Below are positions 14,063 to 21,731 of a DNA stretch of 30,561 bases, one piece after another. The DNA lies in IMG/VR virus record IMGVR_UViG_3300033806_000084, positions 1 through 30,561 of that record; one strand, written 5' to 3'. Source of the DNA: a virus. The notes beneath the pieces are model-generated. The model was given only the letters and a program-made list of their open reading frames with translations, did not search any database and was not told the origin of the DNA. Position 1 is the stretch's first letter; each line of letters opens with the position of its first letter. The position numbers and the translations under genes were made by a program.

Positions 14063-14242
14063 TTACTTTGGCAGTAACTTTCTGGGACGATCCCTTTTCG
14101 CTGTGAATGCATGTTCCCAGCTATCAAAACTGGGATGCACACAAGAATAATGGGAAGGGTCACCATACGGTTTGGGTTTAAGCGGTTGGCCATAAGCATC
14201 GGTGTACAGATGGTCGCCATCGCGCTTAGTCGAGGTAATCAT
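14063..14242 (-). CDS. Hypothetical late protein, 59 aa
   Basis: Not recognised. The likely start is the ATG at 14242 (MITSTKRDGDHLYTDAYGQP), preceded by AGGA 9 bases upstream and overlapping the upstream gene by 17 bases. The frame is open further upstream, but that part lies inside the neighbouring gene in another frame. The product is basic and hydrophilic, with several Tyr, His and Pro (GDPSHYSCVHPSFDSWEHAF) and a KRDRPRKLLPK tail. It lies in the ejection-protein cassette, so a minor virion role is possible. Confidence 0.55.
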   Translation of the reverse strand: MITSTKRDGDHLYTDAYGQPLKPKPYGDPSHYSCVHPSFDSWEHAFTAKRDRPRKLLPK

Positions 14243-14471
14243 AATTCTTTTTCCTGTTGCCGCGATTAGGAGTATTTGGCTTACCAGGCTTACTTTTCTT
14301 GCCGTCTGCGAAGTATCGGTCCCGAGTTGCCGGCGCATCGACATGCTGGCGAAATTCGCCAGCCCAACCTTGCGCGGTAGGTTCAAATACAGTCTCCCCA
14401 CCAGGGTAATTTACTGGCCAGGGAATATCTACTGGCCCACCTTCATCTTTCCATAATTGACTTTTAGCCAT
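14226..14471 (-). CDS. Hypothetical late protein, 81 aa
   Basis: Not recognised. The start is the ATG at 14471 (MAKSQLWKDEGGPVDIPWPV), with AGGTG 8 bases upstream; the GTG at 14480 lies within that ribosome-site region. It begins 2 bases after the upstream stop. The N-terminal half is Pro/Trp/Gly-rich and the C-terminal third is strongly basic and Asn/Lys-rich (DGKKSKPGKPNTPNRGNRKK), probably disordered and able to touch DNA. Its place among internal virion genes fits a small packaged protein; this is inference. Confidence 0.6.
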   Translation of the reverse strand: MAKSQLWKDEGGPVDIPWPVNYPGGETVFEPTAQGWAGEFRQHVDAPATRDRYFADGKKSKPGKPNTPNRGNRKKNYDYLD

Positions 14472-14472
14472 C

Positions 14473-15120
14473 TTACGCACCTTTCATAGACTGTAACAGC
14501 GCTATTAACTGTTGAGGATTTATATTTGCTCCCCCACTTCCTCCTGGAACAGGAGGTAAGCTGGGCGCCTGCATCTGGGGGGTCAATGGTGTAATACCCC
14601 CACTATTAGGAAGTGGATTCCACATAGCCCGCCCCATTTGTGAAGTGTTTTGTGGTGGAGGGATCACACCAGGTTGTTGCGACATTCCTTGCATCATAGC
14701 GGTAGTCAGCGGACCAACCAGTTGTCCTGCAGAAAGACCCATCGGCAAGGACCACGTGCTTGCAGCAGGTCCCACTAAAGATCCCGCTGCACCCGCTCCA
14801 CCCAATCCTGAACCAAGCGTTGACATAGCACCGATGTCGGCAGCAGTCATAGCTCCGCCTGCACCTGTGCCTAACGCCAGTGGCATCGTTGTGGCTGCCA
14901 AGTCAGCAGCACCTGCCGCACCCGCTCCGGCGCCTAATGCACCCGCCGTGCCCGCACCCGCACCCGCTGCTGCCGCTCCGGCACCTGCAGCGCCTGCATC
15001 AGCTGCTAACATTCCTTCCAATGCTGGAGAGGCGGCGCCAGCAGTATATATTGTAGCGACCACTGCCGCCAATGTACCTAGTCCTTCCAGGACGCCTCTG
15101 GTTGTTGATCCGCCCATCAT
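14473..15120 (-). CDS. Ala/Gly-rich internal virion (membrane-active) protein, 215 aa
   Basis: Residues about 10-120 are dominated by Ala and Gly with long uncharged stretches (GLGTLAAVVATIYTAGAA; then repeated AGAGAAGA-like blocks), as in P22-type ejection proteins that enter or cross the host envelope. The C-terminal part is Pro/Gln/Gly-rich with a final helix (PQQLIALLQSMKGA). The ATG at 15120 is preceded by AGGTGC. It sits between two Gln-rich internal-protein genes. No signal peptide is evident. The role is inferred from composition and order. Confidence 0.6.
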   Translation of the reverse strand: MMGGSTTRGVLEGLGTLAAVVATIYTAGAASPALEGMLAADAGAAGAGAAAAGAGAGTAGALGAGAGAAGAADLAATTMPLALGTGAGGAMTAADIGAMSTLGSGLGGAGAAGSLVGPAASTWSLPMGLSAGQLVGPLTTAMMQGMSQQPGVIPPPQNTSQMGRAMWNPLPNSGGITPLTPQMQAPSLPPVPGGSGGANINPQQLIALLQSMKGA

Positions 15121-15183
15121 GACGCACCTTTGAATTAATGCCTATTTTTCACTGGAACAGGCAAACCAGCGCTTGCGCGGGGT

Positions 15184-15243
15184 TTAGGCACGAGCGTGCC
15201 GGCGACCACCACGACGTCCGCGTTTCCGACCTCTGCGAGCCAT
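15184..15243 (-). CDS. Tiny Arg-rich (protamine-like) peptide, 19 aa
   Basis: In the 189-base gap between two ejection-type genes the minus strand encodes MARRGRKRGRRGGRRHARA, with 9 Arg and 1 Lys in 19 residues. The ATG at 15243 is preceded by GGAGACAGTCA, a good ribosome site. An in-frame ATG at 15273 would add 10 residues. The high charge suggests DNA or RNA binding, for example packing of DNA in the head. Because it is so short it could also be chance. The rest of the gap (15121-15183) holds only the ribosome site for the next gene and a short GC-rich dyad. Confidence 0.4.
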   Translation of the reverse strand: MARRGRKRGRRGGRRHARA

Positions 15244-15309
15244 TGACTGTCTCCAAGCTAGAGGGTAGAACATCCGGGGATATACCACCGGGGCCTTTCT
15301 GCAGTGACG

Positions 15310-16191
15310 TTACTTGCCACCGCCAGAAGTTTGTGTAGTAGGCACGGTTTGCGCCTGCATGAGTCCGGCAAATGGACCCGCTACAGTTTGCCCTAACATA
15401 TTTCTCAATGCCTGCAATTCAGCGTAATTGGCTTGTCCCTGCTGGGCCTGCAGGGTACGAGGCAGACCAACATCCTGTAACGCCTGCTGCGTTCCAGTGA
15501 ATTGTTGTTGCCACTGGTTCAGAGCATCTTGCCAGCCTTGTTGGGCCAATTGATTCTGTGCCTGCCAATTCTGGAAGATATCACCGTATCCTTGTTGGGC
15601 CAATTGATTCTGTGCCTGCCAATTCTGGAAGATATCTCCATAGCCCATCTGTGCCGCCTGATTGATGAGCTGCTGCGCTTGATTCTGCTGCGACGCTTGC
15701 TGCAAATTATACCCGGCAATATTTTGTGCCTGTTGTAAAGCGGCATTACTTATTGCTTCAGCTTGTGCGCCTTGCCCCATACCGGACAGGGCATTAGCTT
15801 GCAGGATTTGCGGCAGCTGCGTTTGTTCAAATGCAGTAAACAAGGGATTGGTTCCTATCTGTCCCAGATCAGTAGCCGTCTGAAAACCAGTGCCTAAAGC
15901 AGGGACACCCGGAGCGGTCATGTTGAATGATGGGGCACCCGGAGCGGCCATGTTGAATGACGGTAAGCCAGGCATAGCACCTAGTTGCCCCTGCAAGGAA
16001 TTAAGGAGATTCTGTTCTGGACCGGATATCTGGGGAATATATTGTGGCGTATATGCTGTCAGTGCTGTCGCTTGAGGCAACAATCCCCCCAACATGGCCT
16101 GCATTCCTAAAGCAGACTGTGTCTCTATAGCGCCTGTCGGGTTGAGCACGTCATAATAGGTTGTTGACGTTGAATCCCCGCCGCCTCCCAT
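15310..16191 (-). CDS. Internal virion protein, Gln/Ala-rich with repeats, 293 aa
   Basis: Probably an ejection or head-internal protein. It starts MGGGGDSTSTTYYDVLNPTG at the ATG at 16191, overlapping the upstream stop codon by one base. It contains a duplicated PSFNMxAPG unit (residues about 77-96) and, at about 183-218, a twice-repeated 18-residue unit GDIFQNWQAQNQLAQQ. Overall it is very rich in Gln, Ala and Leu with long helices (AISNAALQQAQNIAGYNLQQ). The N-terminal Gly run and helical Gln-rich middle resemble podovirus internal proteins encoded after the tail-adaptor genes. No catalytic motif was found. Confidence 0.6.
   Translation of the reverse strand: MGGGGDSTSTTYYDVLNPTGAIETQSALGMQAMLGGLLPQATALTAYTPQYIPQISGPEQNLLNSLQGQLGAMPGLPSFNMAAPGAPSFNMTAPGVPALGTGFQTATDLGQIGTNPLFTAFEQTQLPQILQANALSGMGQGAQAEAISNAALQQAQNIAGYNLQQASQQNQAQQLINQAAQMGYGDIFQNWQAQNQLAQQGYGDIFQNWQAQNQLAQQGWQDALNQWQQQFTGTQQALQDVGLPRTLQAQQGQANYAELQALRNMLGQTVAGPFAGLMQAQTVPTTQTSGGGK
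15536..15643. repeat. 54-bp direct repeat in the internal-protein gene
   Basis: Two adjacent copies (15536-15589, 15590-15643) are nearly identical over 48 bases and differ in the last few. They encode two copies of an 18-residue coiled-coil unit, which suggests length change of a helical rod by duplication. Confidence 0.9.
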
Positions 16192-16727
16192 TACTTTCTC
16201 TCCGCCAGTTGTTGAATCTGATTGATGTCCAGACTCAACACGCTACGCTCAAATCGGCACAACCGTTTTAGGCTGCGATGCCAAGCGTCTCCACGATGTG
16301 TCGCCCATCGCAATTCCATCACTGGAGGTTTGCAACCCAATTGATTCACCATAGTAATCCAGTGATACAGTTCCGTCCAAGCAGCAGAGCGAAATTTCCT
16401 GACATCTAAATCTGCCTTGAGCTGATGGACCAGTGCATAATTTCTTCCCCACAATATTTCTATCCAGGCAATCAAATGAGCATTAATGTTGTGATGCTCA
16501 TCATGCAATACCATGATGCAATACAGAGGGTTATCAGCGACAAATGCTTGACGCAACACGGAAATCAGCATATCCACTGGTGTGTCAGTAGCAATCTCAG
16601 GACTATACAGCCGAATACGCCTTTCCAATACAGGAAATAATTCCCATGCCAGCCAGTCACCCACCCGTAACCGGAGCACCTGGTAAATAGGTTGCTGCTT
16701 TGAATTGATAGCCCGTAACGTGTTCAT
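16191..16727 (-). CDS. Hypothetical late protein, possibly GNAT-like, 178 aa
   Basis: Start at the ATG at 16727, overlapping the adaptor stop as ATGA. The middle part (LYCIMVLHDEHHNINAHLIAWIEILWGRNYALVHQLKADL, given here only as its general pattern of two strands joined by a turn and followed by a helix) recalls the small acetyltransferase-fold proteins found near internal virion genes, such as T7 gp13. However, the acetyl-CoA loop (R/Q-x-x-G-x-G/A) cannot be found. The C-terminus has a Trp/Arg-rich piece (ELRWATHRGDAWHRSLKRLC). Position between adaptor and internal proteins supports a head-assembly or ejection role. Confidence 0.5.
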   Translation of the reverse strand: MNTLRAINSKQQPIYQVLRLRVGDWLAWELFPVLERRIRLYSPEIATDTPVDMLISVLRQAFVADNPLYCIMVLHDEHHNINAHLIAWIEILWGRNYALVHQLKADLDVRKFRSAAWTELYHWITMVNQLGCKPPVMELRWATHRGDAWHRSLKRLCRFERSVLSLDINQIQQLAERK

Positions 16728-17659
16728 GCAATCTTGGTCAGTGAGAGTGATTGCATCGCCCGGAAGGCTGACAGCCAGCCAGGATCATTGAAATTCGGGA
16801 TGTCTTCCACATCTAACACGGTTGGACGAGACCCCTGCCGCCGGCGATCTTCACGCGCCAAACTATCTCGCAATTCGACATATTCATCATGATAGCCTTT
16901 TCCCAGGGATAGCCACATCGTCTCACCAGTGCGGCCAGCCAGAATGCCGCACGCTTCGGCTTGAGCACTTTTCATAATGGTTTCACCAGGCAATACAGGC
17001 ACATCAGTGCTGTTGACCAACGCCGGAATAGTGGCCCGATAAGTCAAGGAGTAGTCCAGATTCTCTGAAGGATATGGCCACAACTCCACTTCGATAGGCC
17101 CGCTATTCCCTCCGTAGGTAGTCACCTCGCTATACACCAGGGGAGAACCACTAATAACTCGTACAGGGTCTTCTATATCCAACAGGAAACCGTTGTCCCG
17201 CGCCAGTGCCCAATATTTTCCAGCCATACCAATAACTCTTTCAGCATCACTGGGAAGCTGAAAGCGATTACCCGTAATCTGATAGCCTACATTGTACACT
17301 GACGCCGTACCCCAGGGGACATCCAACACCAACTGGTTACTCAAGACTGCTGTTATCCTATAAGCTATTCCATTATTTATTTTAATGAATTGGCCAGCTA
17401 CTACGTTGGCCGGCCAATTGACTCCTGAGCCAGTAACCACATTGCTGCCCTGATTGATAGCAATAGTGCCTGTGCTATAGGGTGCACGGGTAGTGATGAC
17501 GGTTGTCTTGGTACAGGCCACCCATTGCTTGAAACGCAACAGGGTGGAGTACGCATCGTTGACGATAGCACCAACATTACTCGGATCAGCAGGGTTTACA
17601 GTCAACTGGTTGGGCGACAAGCGCAACACAGCATTCTGCAAATCCGAGAATGTCATCAT
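16724..17659 (-). CDS. Head-tail adaptor (tail tubular / gp4-like) protein, 311 aa
   Basis: The N-terminal helix MMTFSDLQNAVLRLSPNQLT followed by a helix with RFKQWVAC, and the C-terminal helical part (LPGETIMKSAQAEACGILAG, YHDEYVELRDSLAREDRRRQ), match the usual plan of podovirus adaptors that close the portal and join it to the nozzle. Residues about 57-127 form an inserted beta domain (GTIAINQGSNVVTGSGVNWP ... GQFIKINNGIAYRI), seen in many phage structural proteins. The final acidic segment (VEDIPNFNDPGWLSAF) is typical of gp4-like ends. It lies after the capsid genes in the transcription direction. Confidence 0.7.
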   Translation of the reverse strand: MMTFSDLQNAVLRLSPNQLTVNPADPSNVGAIVNDAYSTLLRFKQWVACTKTTVITTRAPYSTGTIAINQGSNVVTGSGVNWPANVVAGQFIKINNGIAYRITAVLSNQLVLDVPWGTASVYNVGYQITGNRFQLPSDAERVIGMAGKYWALARDNGFLLDIEDPVRVISGSPLVYSEVTTYGGNSGPIEVELWPYPSENLDYSLTYRATIPALVNSTDVPVLPGETIMKSAQAEACGILAGRTGETMWLSLGKGYHDEYVELRDSLAREDRRRQGSRPTVLDVEDIPNFNDPGWLSAFRAMQSLSLTKIA

Positions 17660-17675
17660 GGCGGACTACTACTGC

Positions 17676-18083
17676 CTACTGCAAAGGATAATACTCATAC
17701 CTATAATCTAAAGTATAAGATCCCGTTGGTGCTCCGTTACAATACAAACCAAAGTAAGCCGTAGCGGCCAAATCAGATATCATATCTACAGGTAGGGTAG
17801 TATTAGCCGTTATGTAATTGCTGGAAGTATCCACAATAGCAATGGCTTGTTGGAAATTAGACGTTAAGGTGTTATTGGACCCTGTGCGAGGGAATAAGGC
17901 CAGCGCAGTACCAACAGCTTTAAACTTCAAGAAGGCATAGATCAAACATGGACCTGACTTTGGCAATGTCCATACCGCATTAGTGCCATTAGCCAACGTG
18001 AGATCTGCGCCCAACAGCGTCGCCGAGGGAGTAGTCGGCATGAGGGTAAAAATTAGGTCCTTTATTCCTATGGTTTGTGCCAT
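17676..18083 (-). CDS. Structural protein following capsid, possibly head decoration, 135 aa
   Basis: Not recognised as a family. The ATG at 18083 has AGGA upstream, and the gene starts 11 bases after the capsid stop codon. The protein is uncharged and beta-rich (LLGADLTLANGTNAVWTLPK; LTSNFQQAIAIVDTSSNYIT; SYTLDYRYEYYPLQ), like a small trimeric decoration or fibre-base protein. Position right after the major capsid gene supports a head-surface role. Confidence 0.6.
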   Translation of the reverse strand: MAQTIGIKDLIFTLMPTTPSATLLGADLTLANGTNAVWTLPKSGPCLIYAFLKFKAVGTALALFPRTGSNNTLTSNFQQAIAIVDTSSNYITANTTLPVDMISDLAATAYFGLYCNGAPTGSYTLDYRYEYYPLQ

Positions 18084-18093
18084 GGTTCAGTCC

Positions 18094-19089
18094 TCATACA
18101 TTGGTGGCGTTGATAATTTTGGAGCAATAGCGCGGCGTCTTGACGCGCAAATTCCCAGACCATACGATCTTAGTGTTGATGGTCCGCTCTGATGGAGTCC
18201 CTGGGATGATGGGGTCTATGGCCCAATTTTCCTCTTCATGAGATACCAGGTCTACCCATTCTTCGTTTAGAAATAAAACTGTACCTGAGGGGCAATTTCT
18301 GTCCACGACCAACGCTGCCCGGTTGAACCTTAACGCCTCAAATCCGGCCTTCGTCATTTCATCATCCTGAACATAGCGTTGCTGGGCTTGTAGCTGTCCC
18401 CAGATGTAATTGAATCCCGTTTGCGTAGTGACCATCAATGTCGGTTGGAGGTCTCCGTCACAGGCACGACCGTACATATCCTGAAGCACGGTCATTGTCA
18501 CCGGCGTGGCAGTACTCAATACACCATCTTGATTCAGTCCAGGCTTCCAGAAGAAGGCACCCGCACTATTAGTGGCTGTATGGCTGATGCCAGCATAACT
18601 GGTTGTTACGCCGCCATCATCAATAGCTTGCAAGAGATTGTCTAGGGATAGAGCTGTAGCATCTGCTGTGTACAAGGCTGTACTGACACGGGATCTGACG
18701 TTCAGCAGCGCTTCATCCATCTTCGTCTTAATCAGATTGACTTTCGCGTATGGCGTCCGTGCTTTCAACAAATCAGTGCGTGGAATAGTCACATCTTCAG
18801 CCACATGTCGCCACAGCACTTCTGCCGGTTGGATCGTGTCTTCCACGCCATGGGGAAGTTGTCCGGCCCCTGTGTACCACCCACCGTAGGTTTTGGTGTT
18901 AGACAGAATAGGCCATATAAGAGAAGCGCCCCCGTCCAAAACAGGGCCTTTGCGCCAGAACCGATAGAGAACCGGATTGTGTTTCAGAACCTGGTCGAAT
19001 ATGGTTGGTTCAATGTACTTCTGAACAAACGCATTAATGGTATTAGTCAGCACGACCATACTGCTGTCTACACCTGTACCAACAGCCAT
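18094..19089 (-). CDS. Major capsid protein, 331 aa
   Basis: Likely the HK97-fold shell protein. It has an N-terminal helix (VVLTNTINAFVQKYIEPTIF), a typical FWRKGPVLDGGASLIWPI segment leading into the E-loop-like strands (TKTYGGWYTGAGQLPHGVED), a helical middle (LLKARTPYAKVNLIKTKMDE; LQDMYGRACDG) and a C-terminal beta part with FLNEEWVDLVSHEEENW. Size and composition fit, and it follows the scaffold gene. The start is the ATG at 19089 with GGAGG 5 bases upstream; a longer TTG start (19104) lies before that ribosome site. No protease gene is seen, so the head probably matures without cleavage or with a fused activity. Confidence 0.8.
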   Translation of the reverse strand: MAVGTGVDSSMVVLTNTINAFVQKYIEPTIFDQVLKHNPVLYRFWRKGPVLDGGASLIWPILSNTKTYGGWYTGAGQLPHGVEDTIQPAEVLWRHVAEDVTIPRTDLLKARTPYAKVNLIKTKMDEALLNVRSRVSTALYTADATALSLDNLLQAIDDGGVTTSYAGISHTATNSAGAFFWKPGLNQDGVLSTATPVTMTVLQDMYGRACDGDLQPTLMVTTQTGFNYIWGQLQAQQRYVQDDEMTKAGFEALRFNRAALVVDRNCPSGTVLFLNEEWVDLVSHEEENWAIDPIIPGTPSERTINTKIVWSGNLRVKTPRYCSKIINATNV

Positions 19090-19140
19090 AGGGGCCTCCA
19101 GCAAAGGTAACGCGCTGCCTCACGGCAGTGCCTTAGTCAT

Positions 19141-19395
19141 TCATCCTACGAAATTCCAATCAAATATTGGTAATCCCGTAGACCCATCAATAATATCAGT
19201 TGTTGCCAAGGTATACGTCGAACCTGAACCCGTAGCAGTGGTAGGATCATTCCATCCCCCGGCGCCACCGTTCCATATCGATATTCTCTTGTTTGCTTGG
19301 TCATAATAGATATACGACCCAATCGCCCATCCTTTACGATTGGCTTTCTTACCGCTTTCTATACAACCTCGCAGCGCCTCATGAAAATAAGCCAT
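19141..19395 (-). CDS. Tad2/DUF2829-like protein, 84 aa
   Basis: The start FHEALRGCIESGKKANRKGW follows the N-terminal signature of DUF2829, F-x-x-AL-x-x-x-x-x-GKK-x-x-R-x-x-W, and the end TTDIIDGSTGLPIFDWNFVG resembles the family's closing D-[LI]-(x)n-DW. This family includes Tad2, small tetrameric proteins that bind the cyclic ADP-ribose-type signal of the Thoeris defence system. The middle (about residues 37-62) is shorter on the Trp/Pro-rich strand than usual. The gene starts one base before the scaffold stop and lies between scaffold and capsid, where a decoration protein might be expected instead, so a virion role cannot be excluded. Assignment is from motif memory. Confidence 0.5.
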   Translation of the reverse strand: MAYFHEALRGCIESGKKANRKGWAIGSYIYYDQANKRISIWNGGAGGWNDPTTATGSGSTYTLATTDIIDGSTGLPIFDWNFVG

Positions 19396-20097
19396 CTAGC
19401 TGCTCCCATGTCCTAATGTCTGAAAATCGTTCAACAGTGATGTCCAAGCTGAACTATAATCTGCCTTAGCAGAGGGTAGCGGCTGAGGATTTAGACTTCC
19501 CATCTCCGTTTGAATAGGCGCACCTGCCATACCTTGCGCTTGCCCCTCACGCCGGGCCTTTTCAACTTCCTCTTTGATAATGTCTGGCAGTCGCGTCGCC
19601 TTCTCCGCTTCATAGGCTGCTTGCCAGCTATTGATACCGTGTCGCTGTGCGTAATTACGGACACGATCTTCATCAAAATCCGAATTCTCTTGCTTTAGGT
19701 GACGGACTTCCTGCTGATTTGCCCATGTCACCGCCTGCTGTATAAACTGCTGCAAAGTGTTGGCTAACACGCCTATCTTCTTCTGCTGTAAATCGTCCAC
19801 CTCATCCCGTAACTGCTTAAATGAATCAGCAATAGGGCGTAGTAGTTCATCATTGTACCATGCTGGTACTTGACCAGTTTGCTGGTATTCGGTGGTAGCT
19901 TGTTGTTGGAGTTGCTGGATCTGTGATTCATAGGCAGCCAGCGCTTGGTGTTTGGATTCAAGAGCCATTTCTAGTTCCTGAGAACGCCCAGCGCGGGTGA
20001 CAATATCATGAAATTTTCCAGCGCCTTCGATTTCCAGGTCAGCCAGTAATTGGTCCGACGAGATACCCAGTTTTTCTGCTAGTTCACTTATCTTCAT
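19396..20097 (-). CDS. Capsid scaffolding protein, 233 aa
   Basis: Acidic and helical from end to end: MKISELAEKLGISSDQLLAD, a coiled-coil stretch at about 45-72 (ESKHQALAAYESQIQQLQQQ), another at 88-115, and a charged C-terminal part (DIIKEEVEKARREGQAQGMA) before a loose Pro/Ser-rich tail. Scaffolds have this profile, and it lies upstream of the capsid gene with one small gene between. It would shape the procapsid and then leave. The ATG at 20097 is followed by no conflicting starts. Confidence 0.75.
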   Translation of the reverse strand: MKISELAEKLGISSDQLLADLEIEGAGKFHDIVTRAGRSQELEMALESKHQALAAYESQIQQLQQQATTEYQQTGQVPAWYNDELLRPIADSFKQLRDEVDDLQQKKIGVLANTLQQFIQQAVTWANQQEVRHLKQENSDFDEDRVRNYAQRHGINSWQAAYEAEKATRLPDIIKEEVEKARREGQAQGMAGAPIQTEMGSLNPQPLPSAKADYSSAWTSLLNDFQTLGHGSS

Positions 20098-20100
20098 ACA

Positions 20101-20538
20101 TTAACCACCAAGAGGAGGAGGAGCACCCCCAGGAGCAAGACCTGACAAAGGCCCTGCCATACCAGCAGTCCCGCCAACAGGCGGAGGAATGGCCATGCCT
20201 TGACTTTGCGGGAATGCCGGCAGTGCTCCTGCTATACTCTGAATCTGAGCAGGGCCGATGTTGGCTGTAGCGCTAATACGTAGCAGTTTGGCAGCAAACG
20301 TTTCAATTTCCGCTGCCGCTTTGGGATCACTACCGCTAAGCATGACGCTAATAGCTTTCAATATTTTCCTGGCTAGATTGCATAGCATAGCCAACCTGCC
20401 ATGTTGCTGCTGCAATCCGCCGCCGAGGCGGTCTGCCAGAGGAGAAGCCAGTAAAGTACGGGGTTCAGGTGAAGGAGGCCCTTGATTCAGTTCTGGTGAG
20501 GATAAATTTGCTGGACCGCCAGGAAGCCCTATAGGCAT
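20101..20538 (-). CDS. Hypothetical head-assembly protein, Pro/Gly-rich ends, 145 aa
   Basis: Not recognised. The product has a Pro/Ser-rich start (NLSSPELNQGPPSPEPRTLL), a helical core at about residues 45-105 (ARKILKAISVMLSGSDPKAA, then AAEIETFAAKLLRISATANI) and a Gly/Pro/Ala-rich end. Such a helical core with loose ends is seen in small phage proteins found just before the scaffold. It starts at the ATG at 20538, nine bases after the fibre-anchor gene, and ends 3 bases before the scaffold start. A head-completion or scaffold-partner role is inference. Confidence 0.6.
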   Translation of the reverse strand: MPIGLPGGPANLSSPELNQGPPSPEPRTLLASPLADRLGGGLQQQHGRLAMLCNLARKILKAISVMLSGSDPKAAAEIETFAAKLLRISATANIGPAQIQSIAGALPAFPQSQGMAIPPPVGGTAGMAGPLSGLAPGGAPPPLGG

Positions 20539-20547
20539 AACAGCACC

Positions 20548-20793
20548 TTAAATGGATACCCAAGATGAGCCATTATCATAATACATTATTGATGTATCAG
20601 TGGCAAAATAAAAACGTCCACTTTGCCCTGCCGCTGGCATGCTAGCGGTAAGTCCCTGTAACACCATACCATTAAAAGCCCGTGCTATGGTCATATTAAG
20701 ACTTAGCAGCGCCCGTTGAATATCATTAACCAGCAGTTCATCATCTGAATACCGGGCAATATTAAAGTTGAATTGAGGTATAAGAGGAATCAT
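20548..20793 (-). CDS. Short fibre-anchor paralogue, 81 aa
   Basis: The protein aligns over its length with residues about 20-80 of the Gly-rich protein encoded just upstream: LVNDIQRALLSLN against LVYDIQKSLFALN, PAAGQSGRFYFATD against PAPGQSGRIFYATD, and YYDNGSSWVSI against SYDNGSAWLPI. The G-x-FYFATD-x-x-x-x-YYDNGSxW motif is common in phage tail-fibre N-terminal or trimerising parts. It starts at the ATG at 20793, overlapping the previous stop as TGATG. It lacks the C-terminal Gly-rich domain, so it may be a remnant, or a partner that mixes with the long form. Confidence 0.7.
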   Translation of the reverse strand: MIPLIPQFNFNIARYSDDELLVNDIQRALLSLNMTIARAFNGMVLQGLTASMPAAGQSGRFYFATDTSIMYYDNGSSWVSI

Positions 20794-21731
20794 CAACCGA
20801 ACTCCTCAACAATGATCAGCCCGGCGCCGCCATTGCCACCTTTGCGGGCAGTCGCTTGACTATAGTTGTTATAGGCGCCACCTCCTCCCGCTCCAAAGGT
20901 TCCGGGATTACCGTCACTACCCGAACTTACCGTTCCAATATTACATATCGACAAACCACCAGCGGAGATAATGCTATTTCCACCATATCCTGTCTCAAAA
21001 AAATTGATTCCTCCTCCAACAAGTATTTTCCCTACACCTCCACCTGGCCCTGCTGTACCGAAGCCAGCTATCCCACCGCTTCCATAATATCCTGTACCGC
21101 CGCTCGATCCGGCCACCACTAGCATGCTGCCATTGGTTTGGGCGCCCATATTCCCTCCTGAACCAGGAACACAGTTCAGAATGCTGCCAGCAGAACCAAA
21201 GTAAGTGTTGCTTCCCGCTGACCCAATACCGCCGGCATTCCCAGCACCACCGGAACCAACAGTATAACTGATACTATTGGGATTTATAATATAGCATTCA
21301 CCATAACCGCCACCACCACCACCAGCGCCCACCGCTACAGTACTTGAACTAGTAATTACTGCACCACCGCCACCGCCACCGCCACCAAAAGCGCGTACTT
21401 TTATTATCAAAGTGCCTGTTGTGGGAGTATAAACACCTGCCCCAGCAGTAGAGAAAATTTGGACATTGAATAATCCTTGTGAGGCAATGGGCAACCAGGC
21501 AGAGCCATTGTCATAGCTGAATAGGTGTTTATCTGTAGCATAGAATATCCTGCCTGATTGTCCAGGTGCAGGGCGATTAGCAATCAGATCCTGTGTAATT
21601 AAACTATTAGTAAACGTGGCGACAGTGCTATTAAGTGCAAACAGTGATTTCTGTATGTCATAAACAAGATTCTGATTATACGATGAATATAAAGTTGGAT
21701 CAGGTGCATAAACAGAAAATGGAATACTCAC
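20793..21731 (-). CDS. Tail-fibre/adhesin protein with Gly-rich C-terminal domain, 312 aa
   Basis: Residues 1-85 form the anchor domain (LVYDIQKSLFALN, PGQSGRIFYATDKHLFSYDN). Residues about 88-312 form a Gly-rich domain with poly-Gly turns (FGGGGGGGGAVITSSSTVAV, GGYGECYIINPNSISYTVGS) and the closing GGNGGAGLIIVEEFG. This kind of domain is found at tips of phage fibres and is thought to bind host surface. The start is the GTG at 21731, which overlaps the nozzle stop as GTGA and has GAGGAG upstream; an in-frame TTG at 21752 is less likely. It shares its C-terminal style with the protein at 25609. Confidence 0.7.
   Translation of the reverse strand: MSIPFSVYAPDPTLYSSYNQNLVYDIQKSLFALNSTVATFTNSLITQDLIANRPAPGQSGRIFYATDKHLFSYDNGSAWLPIASQGLFNVQIFSTAGAGVYTPTTGTLIIKVRAFGGGGGGGGAVITSSSTVAVGAGGGGGGYGECYIINPNSISYTVGSGGAGNAGGIGSAGSNTYFGSAGSILNCVPGSGGNMGAQTNGSMLVVAGSSGGTGYYGSGGIAGFGTAGPGGGVGKILVGGGINFFETGYGGNSIISAGGLSICNIGTVSSGSDGNPGTFGAGGGGAYNNYSQATARKGGNGGAGLIIVEEFG

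Noticed and set aside
14645-15133. 162-codon plus-strand frame rich in Ala/Pro
   Set aside because: Mirror of the Ala/Gly-rich protein encoded on the other strand; low complexity only.
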